Shown: in pieces, positions 24,845-36,734 of the stretch
How positions within the stretch are numbered: the stretch's first letter is position 1
Layout: every line of letters begins with the position of its first letter
NCBI GenBank assembly: GCA_037576195.1
Contig: CM075101.1
Span: 3,720,001-3,784,000 of the forward strand
DNA length: 64,000 nt
Direction of reading: 5' to 3'
Origin: Phytoseiulus persimilis
Taxonomy: Eukaryota; Arthropoda; Arachnida; Mesostigmata; Phytoseiidae
Position numbers and translations under genes: made by a program
Notes under the pieces: model-generated
Databases searched by the model: none
What the model was told of the DNA's origin: nothing
Seen by the model: the letters and a program-made list of their open reading frames with translations, nothing else

Positions 24845-25140
24845 CTGAGAGTTCTTAGAGCGCATTCATTACTTCGATGAGACCAGCGCGAAATTGTTCC
24901 GAATCGGAAAGCTCGAATGCCCCATGCGAACTTCAATCGAATCGTAAAAAATGCCGCATGGGCAGACTTTCAGACCTGTACCGTGTGCTTAAACAGAGAC
25001 ACTCGGACGTTTTCTCTGTTTCACTCAGAAACTAGACCACACGAAAACGTGTGGGCCCAGTTCGCAACCTTTGTCATTGAGGAGCTCGTTCGAGTCTGTG
25101 TCGATTCATGCCACACATATGGTGTGCGGGCTCCCGTCGG

Positions 25141-25344
25141 ATGGAAGTGTCGCTCGCGCTCCCTATTTTCCTCTTCTCGGCGGTGTTGTTAGCGACGATG
25201 ATCCGGAGACTGCATCGAGATATCAGCAATCGGATAGATAGCGTGGATTTGCGGTGCGCTTCACCGGAGAACTTCGGGGGGAGGAAGCCAAGCCGCCACG
25301 GCGACGACGACTTCCACGACCATCAGAAGCTAGCCGGCGGGCTG
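25141..25344 (+). CDS. candidate first exon with hydrophobic leader
   Basis: ATG at 25141 opens 68 codons that end at a donor-like CTG|GTCAGT. The leader LALPIFLFSAVLLATMI after MEVS is long enough for a signal peptide or signal anchor. The following part is charged (HRDISNRIDSVD). No continuing exon was identified and the frame runs on to a stop at 25390-25392 if unspliced. Not recognised. Confidence 0.18.
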
Positions 25345-25392
25345 GTCAGTGCCTGGCTTAGCAGCTCAGCTCTCTGTTGTTCGGATCAGTGA

Positions 25393-28300
25393 TGCGAGGA
25401 TTGACAGCGTTGCTACCACCGCCGCATAGGACAGCTGAGGCTGCGACTCGACTAGCGGTAGCGCTTCGGCTCAAGCGAGCAACAGGTCCTCGCTCAACCC
25501 AGTTGTCTTTTTTCTTCTCCTTCCGCTGCTTCCTTCTGTTCGCTGTGCTTTCTGTTGCAGAGCAACTTGGTTCGTGACCAGTCACTCCGGCCCAATCCTC
25601 CGATTCCCATCTTCCGTCCGCCCGTCTGTCTGTTCGTCACTGCCGCAGCCGAACACGGGACACGACGACAAGAAACACGGACGGGAAGACGGTTGCGGCG
25701 CACCGAGCACGTCGAGATCTCAAGGAGAGAGCCGCTGACCATCTGGGAAACTGGTCCGTCCAGAGCGTCCTCGGGAAGAACGAAGTTATTCGTGAGCTGC
25801 TGATGACTGCAGCGGTCGCGATTCTGTAACTTGAGGAAGTTAGCGATGGGGAAGTAGGTGAAGGCTCTGTCATTGGTCTACCTCAGTTAGCAGCTCCTGC
25901 AGCAAGGGCTGGTCATTCGGTCAATCTGACTGCCGGGAGTCCAGGCGGGCGGGCGGTCGGTCGGTCGGTCGGTCGGTCGAAATATAGCCGCCCGCCGGCC
26001 TTACACTGTTAGCTGGTTGACCGTCTTGATGCTTGCGGATAGTTCTGCTGGCGGACTGGCTGGAAAGCTGGTTTTCTCGCCGGTTTCCTAGATTCAGCGA
26101 TGGACAAACTCACGGCCCGCCGGTCAGTAGTAAGTCCGGTCCCGCCGAGTCTTGAACTGGCTCACGCTAAGACAAAGCTTGTTTACGCCTGAGTGCGTCC
26201 ACCACGAGAAACGGGCCCCGCGAGATAGTGTTCCAGATTTTTTCTAGGTAAAGAAATTAAGTCAAGACATTAACGCCCACCGAAGCACTGGCAGAAGCAA
26301 ATCCGACCGAACGGTGGCAGCCGCGCAAGGAGCAGCGGTGTGATGGTGGCACAACGGATACCCAGGGAATACTCACACTCCTACACAACTTGGCACTGTC
26401 CAGTCACCGCTCCACTTACGATGGCGAGCTCGGCTAACGATATCGTGCACGCTATCGCCCCACCGGAGCTTGGAGATATTCGACTTGACAACATCGCACT
26501 TGGCTCGGGTGGGGAATGACAGATCTCTATTCGCTCATGTCTCAACGCTGAAAGTAGTGGGCTCGCTCATGATGCCGGGAAACTTGTTCCGTGTCATGGA
26601 AGTTGAAAATTCGTTAAGTTCCAAGATCATTACAGCAAACCATCGGTGAACGTGTTGGCGTGTTCTCGGTCGCTCACGTGAGCAACGAAGTGCCGTCCAA
26701 GAGCTTCACTGATTTCCAACATCTTGGCTCGCTTCCTTGTTTCATTTGTAATATCGAATTTTTGATGTTCAGCCGGTTTCATTCCCTGCTTCCCTTCGGA
26801 GCGCTCAGTGAACGAGGACGGTGCGGACTCGGCATATCGCGCGGTCTACCGTTGAGTTGCTCCGAAACTGCACACGGATCGATTGCTAGCTCGGTACCCC
26901 TTTCACAGTTCGAAATTCAGGTGGCCGACCAGACTATCCCATCCGAATATTTCCCGAAGATATCGGGAGAATCCCAACCCGTTGGGAGGGAATCTCGGCT
27001 ATTCGGTCGAAAGCAGGGACAAAGGCCGAGATTATCTCGTTTGACAAGAGCGCTCCGCCAGCTGTAGCACACCGGCCGAACTGAGTCCTGCTCTTGCCCG
27101 ATTGTCACACAGAGACCGGACATGAAGAACGTCATTCCTGTACTGATGGCCCGGCTTCCTCCAGGCAAACAAAATCCCGTGTTGGAACAATCCTGATCCC
27201 CCGGGAAATCGGTGCAGTTTGATTTTTTTTCAAGAGCAAAGCAACAGACCATTCGCCCACTGTTATTGCTCGAAATTTCCAATAGAGAGCCGGACGGCCA
27301 TCGGCCCATCTTAACAATCTTGATGTGAATCTCCGCTGAAAACAGCATTTACCCCGGCGACGACGTTGTCGGCGTGAGTGAGTGGGTGACATAAGTTTTT
27401 CACGGATTCTTGTCTCAAGACGTATGAGAGTCGCGTGACTGGTGCCATGAGACCGACAACTTTATTGGTATTTCAGCTTGCCACGGCTACCATCAACATC
27501 GAAACAGGTCTCGGACGGCAACGATCGTCAAACATGACGAAAGCTCGGAACAAAGACTCGTTTCGCCCATCTTGGTGTTGCTCAAGCTCGAGCCTCGCGG
27601 CTCGCCCTGAGCACCCTCAACGCTACTGAAATCCGTGCGCAGCATTGTCGCAGCGAACTGAATTCCGACCCCATTGAGCTCTCGCACTCGCTCGTTCTCG
27701 GAAACTCCTTGCCCAGGGCTTCCTGGGAACATGAATCCACCGTAAGAACTCCTCATTCCCGAAGAGAGGTAAAGGCACTAGAGTTCTAGCGGGACGTATC
27801 GTCGGTGTCCCCCGAAAAATTATGCGCACGCCGTTCATACACAGTGATCCGGACAGGGGATGACAATAGACATTAGGACAGCGTGGATCGGTAATCGGAG
27901 GCCCGAAACATATTTACTCATTTTGGTCTTCATATTCGAACGGCAACAGTCCCGCTCTAATGATCGTAGCGCAATCGCGGTTTCCTAACGGATGAAGTCG
28001 ATCGGCAGATCGAGAATCCCTTGACACGGAATAAAACTGTCGGGCTCGAGCTTTTAGGATTTCGTTCGTTCCTCTGACGCCGAGGTCCAGTGCTTCGCTG
28101 CAAAAAGAGCCGTCTCCTCCATTCGCATGAACAGCCAAGAGGCAAAGAAGTTACTTCGGACAGGCTCTTGTCACCCATGAGAATCCGGAACGCAGGAACT
28201 TTCGATGCCTCGAAACAGAGACAGCGTTCTCGGGCCCAAAGGGCTGTGAATCGCCTTTCGCATTTCCATATTTCTTCATTTCTGCTCGGTTGCGATGTTT

Positions 28301-31300
28301 TTCTCCTGAATGGACACCCGGACTGTTCCCGCGATAAGACGGAGTCCTCGCGGAAGCCCACAACGGGAAGCGGCGTGATACGGACTACTGCGATAAGTGA
28401 GAAACTCCGCCGAGTCGAAATTATAAATACAATGAAGACGGAGAAATGATTTTGTGATGTTTGTGTGTCGTTAGCCGAGCAACGTTCCACCACCGCTGGC
28501 AAGATGGGGGAGACGGGGCCCGGTCAGTGAGCCAACTTATCGTTTCACAAGCCGACGACTACCGTATCAGGCGAGGCAGCCGTTCGGAACAAGTGGACGA
28601 CGAGAAGTTCGCCTCGGCTGCGACCGAGGATGTGAGGGAGAAGTTACTGAACTTCGTCTTGATTCCTTTCTGGCCGACGGAAAGCGGGGGAAGATGTCGG
28701 TCGCCGAAGTGGTAGCCACGGCTCTTCACAGCGGACAATTAGAGCCGCAACGAAGAATCCACGTCGTCAAGACGCCGAGCTGACCGGGAAACTTCGGGAT
28801 CGTAACCGAAACCCAAGATGTTCCATAGCTCGCTGCTTGGCGTTGCAGTCGGCTCCTCGCGACCCAGGTGGTAAGGTTTTGCCGAACCGGGGTACGACAG
28901 GGATCGCACACCCGCGCCCTTCGCACCACCCCACCCTACCACAGCACCCAGCCTCTTTGATCCTGGGCAATTAGATGGAAAGTTTTGGAGACGATGCAAA
29001 TTCACCCTCGGCGAAATTCGACCCTAGGCTGTCGCTCACTCATGCACACTTTATGCCATGTGTGTACCTGTTAAGCGCGCTATTGAAGATCTATCCCGAC
29101 GCGGTGTCCCATGGCTGAACCAGCGCTTTCTTAGCTGGCGACTTCCGTCTGTTGCGCCGACGGGGCTCGAGCAGGAGTTTTCGGCCGGAGGAATTAAAAC
29201 CGGCGGATGGAACGGCTCCTGCAGAAACGGGGTTAGGAATTTTGTCTTTTTTTCCAAATAATTCTCCCCTGCCGCCGCCGCCGCCACCACCATCATCGTC
29301 ATCTCCTCCCGCGCTTGGGTAATTGCTGCCTGGTCAAAAAACTCTAGCGACCCGGGACACAACAGCTCGCAGGCAGCCAGCGGGATGAGAACTCCTCGAC
29401 CATGTAATCTTCACGGCTCCTCGTGTCAACCTCTGCTAACTGTTAAACAGTTCCTCTTCGTTCCCCGCCGCCGGGCTGAGCCAAGTTTCTGGGCTCACGG
29501 AAAACAGAGCAGGACTTCTGCAGTTACGGAACCCAGGTCGCTGCGGAGCGAAGAACTCACTGCGCACCGCGGAGACGCTCTGGCAACCTTGCGACGACGG
29601 CTCCCGCCGTTGCCGGTGCCCTTTTGTTCGACCTCATTAGCAGAGTGAACGTAATCAATTTATTCAGAACTCTCTGGGCTTCTAACAGCCCTTTTAACAG
29701 CAGGCGATTGATTGATAGGCTCTCAAATGTAGCGTGGATTTGTTACGGACTATGTCGGGTGCAGGGGATCAGATACCGAAGGCAATCCCCACGCGATGGA
29801 GGAAGCGACCTTTCGCAGAGACATCGCGATCCTCGCAACACCATGTCTGCCAGTCCGTCATGTCGGCTCTGTTTTCGTGACCGTGTGTGGGATATGTGCT
29901 GAGCCGTCGCGAATTGATTCAAATAGCGTCCATCGCGGCTCTCGTTAATTTTTGATAAATTCCGTAGTTTATCTTCTACTCCTTTCTGTATGTTTTGGAT
30001 TTATTTCGTTCCTTCCATCGCTCACCTGATTGCCAGCCAAGGCAGTGAGTTTTGCGTCAACTTCCCGCAACTGCGCCCATCGCCGCCAGGTGAGCTTATT
30101 TCTCGGCTACGGCGCCTATTTTGCGAAACTATTCCAGATTCACCGCTCTGTGTTGAGCTTACACGTAGAATCCATATTCATATGACGAGCCCGCGGTTGC
30201 ATTCGTGATTCCAATAAGAATCGCTTCGATGACCTAGTCGGGGCCAGGTGTCGACGGTGCCATACTGCTCGGATTCGCGAGCTGAACTGTGCCCCGAGCT
30301 CTTCGGCGCTAAACGGGATGAATTCCTCAAAAAACATGGAAATGCTCCGTTATCGGAGAAAAGTGAAGTGACCATGTCGCATTTTGGAAAACCGCTCACG
30401 AGCGGTCAGGTGATTGAAAACGACGACGGGCGAGAAAGCTGCGCACTCGTGGCTCGACGGAAAGTCCCGAAGCTTTCTCATTCTCCTTCCGGATCCTCGT
30501 CTTCAGCGAGTGCTTGTGAACATTTGTCAGAAAACCTCACAGATTCATAAACGGCGGCGATTTCTCCCAAATTGTCCCTAAGCGTGGAAGAGAAAGAAGA
30601 ACGGATGGGAAGGCGCACTTAAAACGTGATCGATCTGCGCCTGTCTATGGGGCTGTCACTAGTTTTAGCTGAAATTCAGAATTCTCGAGAACGGGTTAGG
30701 GGGCTGGACCCGCTTACAGTCTGACGGTCATCAAAAAGGGTTGGTTCTAAACACGAAATTATAGGTGTCTAGCCGTCGGGGGTGGGGTTGCTGTTAGCGC
30801 ATGCCCCGGCTCTGGCGACAAACTCAGGACACTCGGGACAGGATCCAGTCCCTACTCTGTTGACCGAAACCATTCAGCGGATGCCAGCCCAGATATAATT
30901 ACAACTCGGGGCTCGAATCGATCTCATCCGTAGAACTCTCTAATGATCCGTAGGAATTGACCGAGACGACCGAGCAACGGATATTTGTAATGACATCGGA
31001 GACTACTCCTTCGCGGCGGACGACCCCAGACCCGCATTGCTCTGAAGAGCCGATGTCTCTCGAGGAACTCCCGCCGCCGAGCCCGCTAAAAAAAAGACAG
31101 GAATTCGTAAACAACAGCAGTGCTATCTCCGTGAGAGTGCGAACGAAAACTGCTTTGTTCGTCCATTTCTCTCATCAGCAGCGGGCATCGCCATCTCTAG
31201 TCGGTGGAATCAGGTCGGAGTTGAAGCAGCCGGCCCGCGATATTCTCTTTTCAAGAGTGCCCTCCCGGATGTGCGAGAAACGCGCACGGGGTGTCGGTCG

Positions 31301-32321
31301 GCCAGATTCACATGCCGACACTCGGATAAGGGTGCAACCGACGTTTCTGGAAGCATAACTGTCGGCCGAACCACACCGACACTCGATACTCTCCGCTAGA
31401 CTTCCGAACTTTTCGACTGATTCTGGCGGCGGCGTTTCGAAGCGAATCAAACGCAACTCGTAGGGTGCTACGATTTCCCATTTTCGGACGATAGTTTATA
31501 AAGTCTTTCGCGGAATCGGGGTCGCTAGGCTTCGGTCGGATGCATTGGGTGTCCGCAAAGGTAGATATCTACGAGTGTCATCAGATTTCTGGCGGAGAAA
31601 ATGTCGCCGCTGAGACGGTCTGCTGCGGACCGATTGACAAGATGTGATGCGGAGTCCGCCTCCCTGTCTGAATCATCATCAAATGGTCGCTCCTCGCGCC
31701 ACCGAAGTTTCGACGAAGTTCGTTTAGCTGGAAATGGCTCGACTAAGAACCGATTTGACCGCATGCATCCCTCCTATGTATAGTCTATAAGCGGAAAGAT
31801 CCTTTGTGGACCGCTATTAGAAGAACTCAGTCAGTTAAACTACTGAGCATTCGAGGTTTACGGGGATTTTTCTAATTGTCCAGGGGACGGTCCGTCGCTT
31901 GCGTCGTTCAACCCGTTTTCCGTCTCTTCGCTCGTTAATCGCTGATTCTTCGGTTAGGGAAGGAGCTTTTCGGTTTCTCGGTAGAGCTCGACTTCACTGC
32001 TGCTCGCGATCCAGCGGCGACAGCTCCCCAACCCTGGCTCTGAAGTACACCTGTTTCTAGCTCGTTGGCGAGTCCTTGCGGAGTGGTCTCTCACTCGAAT
32101 GCCACAAAACACCCCAAAAGCTCTCCGACGATTTCAGCTGAGCAGCGGTCCGAGAACCCGGCGTCTGCCGTTTGTTCGTTCGCATCGACGAGGAAAAATC
32201 GACTAGATTTTTAATTTTGTTTCCACATTCCTCTATCTTGGATGGACGGCTCCGAGCCACATCGGTTGGCAACAACGAACAGCCGACCAAAAAGTCAGCC
32301 GACGAGAGCGCTACGCAGAGA
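25393..32321. other. no identifiable gene
   Basis: Several short frames read like protein on one or both strands: 28461-28715 (+), 28739-29005 (-), 30248-30550 (+), and the overlapping pair 30957-31358 (+) and 30899-31114 (-). None has a known motif, and where both strands look equally natural I cannot choose. A CCG/CCA/CAT mixed repeat lies at about 29270-29303. Confidence 0.45.
25944..25979. repeat. compound (GGGC)n(GGTC)6 tract
   Basis: Nearly three GGGC units pass directly into six perfect GGTC units. Confidence 0.95.
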
Positions 32322-32777
32322 ATGAAGTCAAACACTTCAGTGAATAAATGGCTCAATTTATTCTTGCTTCTTATTTTTCGTTTCCCAGTGCACTCGCTCG
32401 CTCGCGCACACACACACATACTCACTCACACAGAGCAAAACTCATCAGGGTTTGTCTCGGCATTTGTCATCGAATGGATGATGCCAAAACACAGCACCCG
32501 AGGGACCGTCCGGGCTCACTCGCGTTCGCTTATTTCCATGGGGAACTTCGCATCGCATCGCCAACAAGCGAAAGGCTATACGCAAGTGTTCCATCTCAGA
32601 TACGCAGAACTCGTTTCTCTTTATCCGTCACGTGGGCCGAGAAGAAACTTCGAGAGAATTCCATTGGTTTCGAGCTCCTCCATGGATCTCGATGTCGGAG
32701 CCACGTTTTCCGAAGGAAGCGTCACAGCTGTCACATTGCAACGGGTCCGCCAAGTCGGATCCACCGAAACAGAATGA
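32322..32777 (+). CDS. candidate small secreted protein, 151 aa, unknown
   Basis: ATG at 32322 has A at position -3. The N-terminus has a basic start and the hydrophobic run WLNLFLLLIFRF before PVHSLA, a plausible signal peptide with cleavage after SLA. A CA-repeat in the DNA (about 32406-32419) falls just after it and codes for AHTH. The rest has no known motif. The frame is open upstream of the ATG for another 50 codons, so chance openness cannot be excluded. Confidence 0.22.
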   Translation: MKSNTSVNKWLNLFLLLIFRFPVHSLARAHTHILTHTEQNSSGFVSAFVIEWMMPKHSTRGTVRAHSRSLISMGNFASHRQQAKGYTQVFHLRYAELVSLYPSRGPRRNFERIPLVSSSSMDLDVGATFSEGSVTAVTLQRVRQVGSTETE

Positions 32778-35301
32778 TCCTCGTCGAGGGCAGAAGAGTT
32801 GCTTCCTGTTCTGAGCTACAGGCACGCAGGCGGACTTCCGATGACACGGAGCGAAGCGATCGGACTTCTGTCGAGCCAAATCAAATGGAAGCGAGAACGT
32901 TCTAGTGGGGCTCCTTCTTGCCTTGAGTTCCTTCAGCAGCAATTGGGAGGTACACCATCATGGTTCATATTTGCGTTTCTACTGCCGGGCATGGTCAACT
33001 AGCCACGACATCGTACGTTTGGAATGAACCGGAACGCATATCCTGTTGACATCTCTCGGTCGCAACGATTTCCGCAAGAATTTTCTCTTACCACACTCGG
33101 CGACGAGTAATTGGACGATTGATGGATGATACAAAGGCGTAATGTGATCAAATCCTTCCCAGATTCAGCTCCCCGTCAGCCACCTAGTCCCGGGACCCAT
33201 TCTCTTTTGGGCAGCCCAGTTGGTTTCCTGGGTTTTCGTCGAAAACCCGCTCGCGCAATGGAAGTAGAGACAGAATTCGTCGTCACTACCGCCATTGCTA
33301 CAGATGTATACATTATAAGATGATGGAACCCAGAGGAAGGTAACGATCTCACTGAAAAGGACAGGTCCCCCTACAGTCAGTTGTTTATGAGAAGATCGTC
33401 TCGAGAAGCCGTCCCAATGAACCTAGCGGGCAGGCATCGGGCAAGCACAACAGTTGAGAGCAAAGCCCGCTCACTAACATTCTCGCGACTCGACCGCGTC
33501 GGAACGATTGTTGATACCACGGGCCAAGCATCCGACATGTAGACAGTAAGACACACAGGCTTGCCAACCAACGATCTGGGCTACTCAGGCGAAGAGTCTC
33601 CAGGCCTGCGTGCCAGATTCGCTGCGCGGATCGGCGTCGAGCCGAGCACCCGGAGTTCTGGCACCGGCTCTGCGGACGAGGCGAGGAAACAAAAGCTCAA
33701 TGCACCTAGCCAACAAAGCCATCAAGCAACCTGCGTATCTCGCTGGAATCTTTCAGTCCTCGAGACTCTCAGACGAGTCCGAAACGTAAATATGACGAAG
33801 ATCAGATACGGTGGATACGGAATCTGGCTCTATGCGTCATAAAGTTGAGCCATACTCGAATGTCGTTCCGGCTCTCAGGCTTCAAAAAAGAAAAACACAA
33901 CAGCTCTACGGAGGTTGAATGAGAAATTCGAACATTTCCATTGGCAAACGACGTTTCAGGGATGCCATACGGCCCGGGCCCGCAGGCGAACCTGCTGGTC
34001 CTGCAGCTACCGGGTGTCCCCTGAAGCCCAGATGTCCAACTCTTAGGCTTGGTGAACTACCGATGAGTTCAGTCCGATGCTCGCCCGCATATTGCCACAG
34101 CAGCAGTTACGCTCTTGTAGAGGTTAGCTCGGGCTACCGAGAAACCGCTTGAATCAAGTTCGTAACGAGTTACCCCAAGATGTCGGCACCGAAACTCTAA
34201 CCCCTGCTCACGGACACATTCGTGACAGTCAACCATCGCGAAGTCAACGCTTCCGTGAAGCGGGAGTCAACCCAAGCTGCCCGCAGCAGGTTTTAGCATT
34301 CCACATAGGTCCCGTAGCTCCAATTTGGTGCAATCTTGTATATATTAGAGCCAGAAGGAAGTAATTTCGGCTAAATGTTACGACAGTTGTCCTGTGAGCT
34401 TACAATATGCTGTGAGTTGAGGCTCTGAGTGACTCGTTTTCTGAAAGGTTATATAAATTTGGCTCGCGTCGATCGACAGCGTTCTCGTGAGGTTTGAGCT
34501 CCTCTCGTGTGGGAAGAGGTTCACGTAGAAGTCATGAACTCGGAAAGACAGAATTTCCCTGGAAAATTTGGAGTTTGAACTTGAAGATGACTTTCGCTCT
34601 CTTGGAAGTATCGTCAGAATGCTCGAGCGAGTAGGCATTGCTATCCGTTGTCGGTACCCTTAGCTTTAATTGTGAAAGAGAGAAAACAGGCTACCACGAG
34701 AGAAACAAAGTATGGGCTCGGACATGCGGTGATAAGATGTCAAACACATATTTGCTGCTGATGTCACGGGTGAGAACGAGCATTCGACTATGTACCATGG
34801 TGACCCGGGGAGACGTCTGGGACGCTTCCATGCGGCTCCCTGGTTCGTACTCGGAATTGAAAAGCTCGAAGCAGAGCCCAGAAAACATCCGGAACGTCGA
34901 TGGCTTCATCCTCGGGACAGGCGGGTCCTAGAAACAGGGAGTTCCACCAGAAACTATCAATGCTCCGGGTTTGTTCACGCTATCAATTTTCAATCAAGCC
35001 GCATAGTCGTCGTCGTCTACACCTAACAGCATGAATGTGATGAGAATCAAAGAAATGCCCCACAGTTGGACGCGGACGCTTGCGACTCGCTCGAGCGACA
35101 CGTGTTAGGCTCGGCAGACCGGTCGGCAAACCCACAAGTGAGAGATACTAATTTAGGAACCAGGGACTCACACTCGAAGCAAACAAGTTTCGATGCATGT
35201 GTCTTTGTCCCACTGAGGAGCTTAGCGAGATAATTCTCGCGAAGCCATCAATCACAAAATGAATCGTATCACTCGTTGTGATCGTGATCGCTGTAAGATC
35301 C
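32778..35301. other. nothing recognised
   Basis: No open frame with identifiable content and no repeat longer than a few units. Confidence 0.5.
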
Positions 35302-35682
35302 CTAGGCGTATCCAAAGGGATTCGAGCTCTGCCCTCGGACCCTATCGGCTGGCGCGAATGGTTGTGTCAGAAGAAATCCGAAAGATTCTCTGACCGTCGT
35401 TCGAATAATTGACGGTGAGATCTTTGAATCAGAGGTCGTCGTAGGAGTAGAATCGTAAACGGCATCACCTTCTCGTTCGATCAAGTTGAATTGCGAAGCC
35501 AGGGAACCCGGTCGCTCTTCTACGGCTTTTCTAATTGAAACCACAACCGGTGGTTTCGGTTCGGCTGCTGCAGTACAGATGGTGCCGTATGCGACTCTTT
35601 CCGTCCCCTTGTCCTCCGCGGCCGAGTTCTGAGCCCGACCGGTGGCTTGCTGAGCCTGTTGTCTTGCCGCCGCCGCCGCCAT
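35302..35682 (-). CDS. unassigned open frame, 126 aa, best stand-alone candidate outside disco
   Basis: A complete ATG-to-TAG frame with a good start context (GCGGCGATGG). The product starts with MAAAAARQQAQQATG, then a composition rich in Ala, Glu, Thr, Ser and Pro with few arginines, unlike the arginine-rich chance frames around it. RKAVEERPGSLASQFNLIERE could form a helix. It lacks Cys clusters and membrane segments. The GCC-repeat of the DNA produces the poly-Ala. The frame extends upstream only to a TAA 12 codons before the ATG. It sits at the downstream end of a cluster of minus-strand open frames and may be a last exon. Function unknown. Confidence 0.33.
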   Translation of the reverse strand: MAAAAARQQAQQATGRAQNSAAEDKGTERVAYGTICTAAAEPKPPVVVSIRKAVEERPGSLASQFNLIEREGDAVYDSTPTTTSDSKISPSIIRTTVRESFGFLLTQPFAPADRVRGQSSNPFGYA

Positions 35683-36398
35683 CGCCGCAAACGATGAGGA
35701 CGCGAATCCACCCTCTTATTGTCGCCGTATGGTCTGTTCGACTGAATCCATACCGACGCCATCGGCCAGGAGCACCCGCACCGACTTCTCGCGGAGGATT
35801 CCCAATGAGGTGGACACATCTGTATCAGAGTTTGCTCCGCTCTCGGCGTTCCTCGTGACGGTCCGAACGAACTCGACGGAGAAGTCTGCGACGTGACGTC
35901 GTAACTGGAAATTCTCCAAAAACGCCTCCGATCCCCGCAGAGAACCATGTTGGAACCGGGAACCGTTGAATGAACGTTTCGTCGACGAAGCGAATCGCAA
36001 AAAGGGCCTTGTTGCTCATCGGAAGTACCGGGAGCCACGCTGAGTGCAATACAGGATGAGGATCGCGCCACAGAGAGCGCATTGAAGTGGAAGACTTGTT
36101 CCAAACGCTCGGATCGAGTGTGTGGCCAGAAATCGATTTCTCCGAGCCGGTCAGATTCTCAGCTGGGTTTGAAAGGAGTTCCGTAGAGCGTTTGCTGGGT
36201 CCGAACCGCGGTCTTCGATTCTGGAGGAATGTAGAGAACGACTGTGATTCCAATGAAATGCGCTCTCTGAGGAAGGAGTTCCGGAAGATTTCCCGCTCGA
36301 GTCGCCGTCGTCGACTGTGGGAATTCCGACCTGGGCTCGGTGACTTCTCTTTTACTGGTGCTGTCGATCCTGTTCTCCGTTTCCTGTTGACTCGTGAT

Positions 36399-36734
36399 CT
36401 AGATTGTTTTGAAACCTCGTAAAAACAGATCATAAGAAAGAGGATCGAATCCGATGCGAGTCTCGATTTCCACGGTGCTTTCTCGATTCGCTGAACGAGC
36501 CGTGTTCGACATGAGCTCGTTGTCGCTGTCTCCGCTGCTGTTGATATAACGCGTTAGGACGTTGTAAATCAAGCGGAGCGACATTCCCTCATTGCTCTGT
36601 TCTGATAGACATCGAGTAGCCGGGGAGCCGATCGAAAATTTTCTGCTCATTTGGACCTGTTCCTCCCGGATTCCCACCGCGAGCCAAACGGGCCGCCGGT
36701 GCCACACAAGAATACGGTCCTGTTTGAGAGCCAT
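36399..36734 (-). CDS. unassigned open frame, 111 aa
   Basis: ATG-to-TAG frame with natural-looking sequence, for example MSLRLIYNVLTRYINSSGD and STVEIETRIGFDPLSYDL. No domain recognised. An acceptor-like CTCTCAAACAG lies just inside its start, so it may be an exon rather than a gene. Overlapping open frames in other phases exist on the same strand (35825-36433), which weakens the case. Confidence 0.22.
   Translation of the reverse strand: MALKQDRILVWHRRPVWLAVGIREEQVQMSRKFSIGSPATRCLSEQSNEGMSLRLIYNVLTRYINSSGDSDNELMSNTARSANRESTVEIETRIGFDPLSYDLFLRGFKTI

Noticed and set aside
26917-27348. Cysteine-containing minus frame, considered as an EGF-like or LDL-receptor-like exon
   Set aside because: Cysteine spacing does not match EGF, LDLa or other known disulfide domains, and no splice sites fit.
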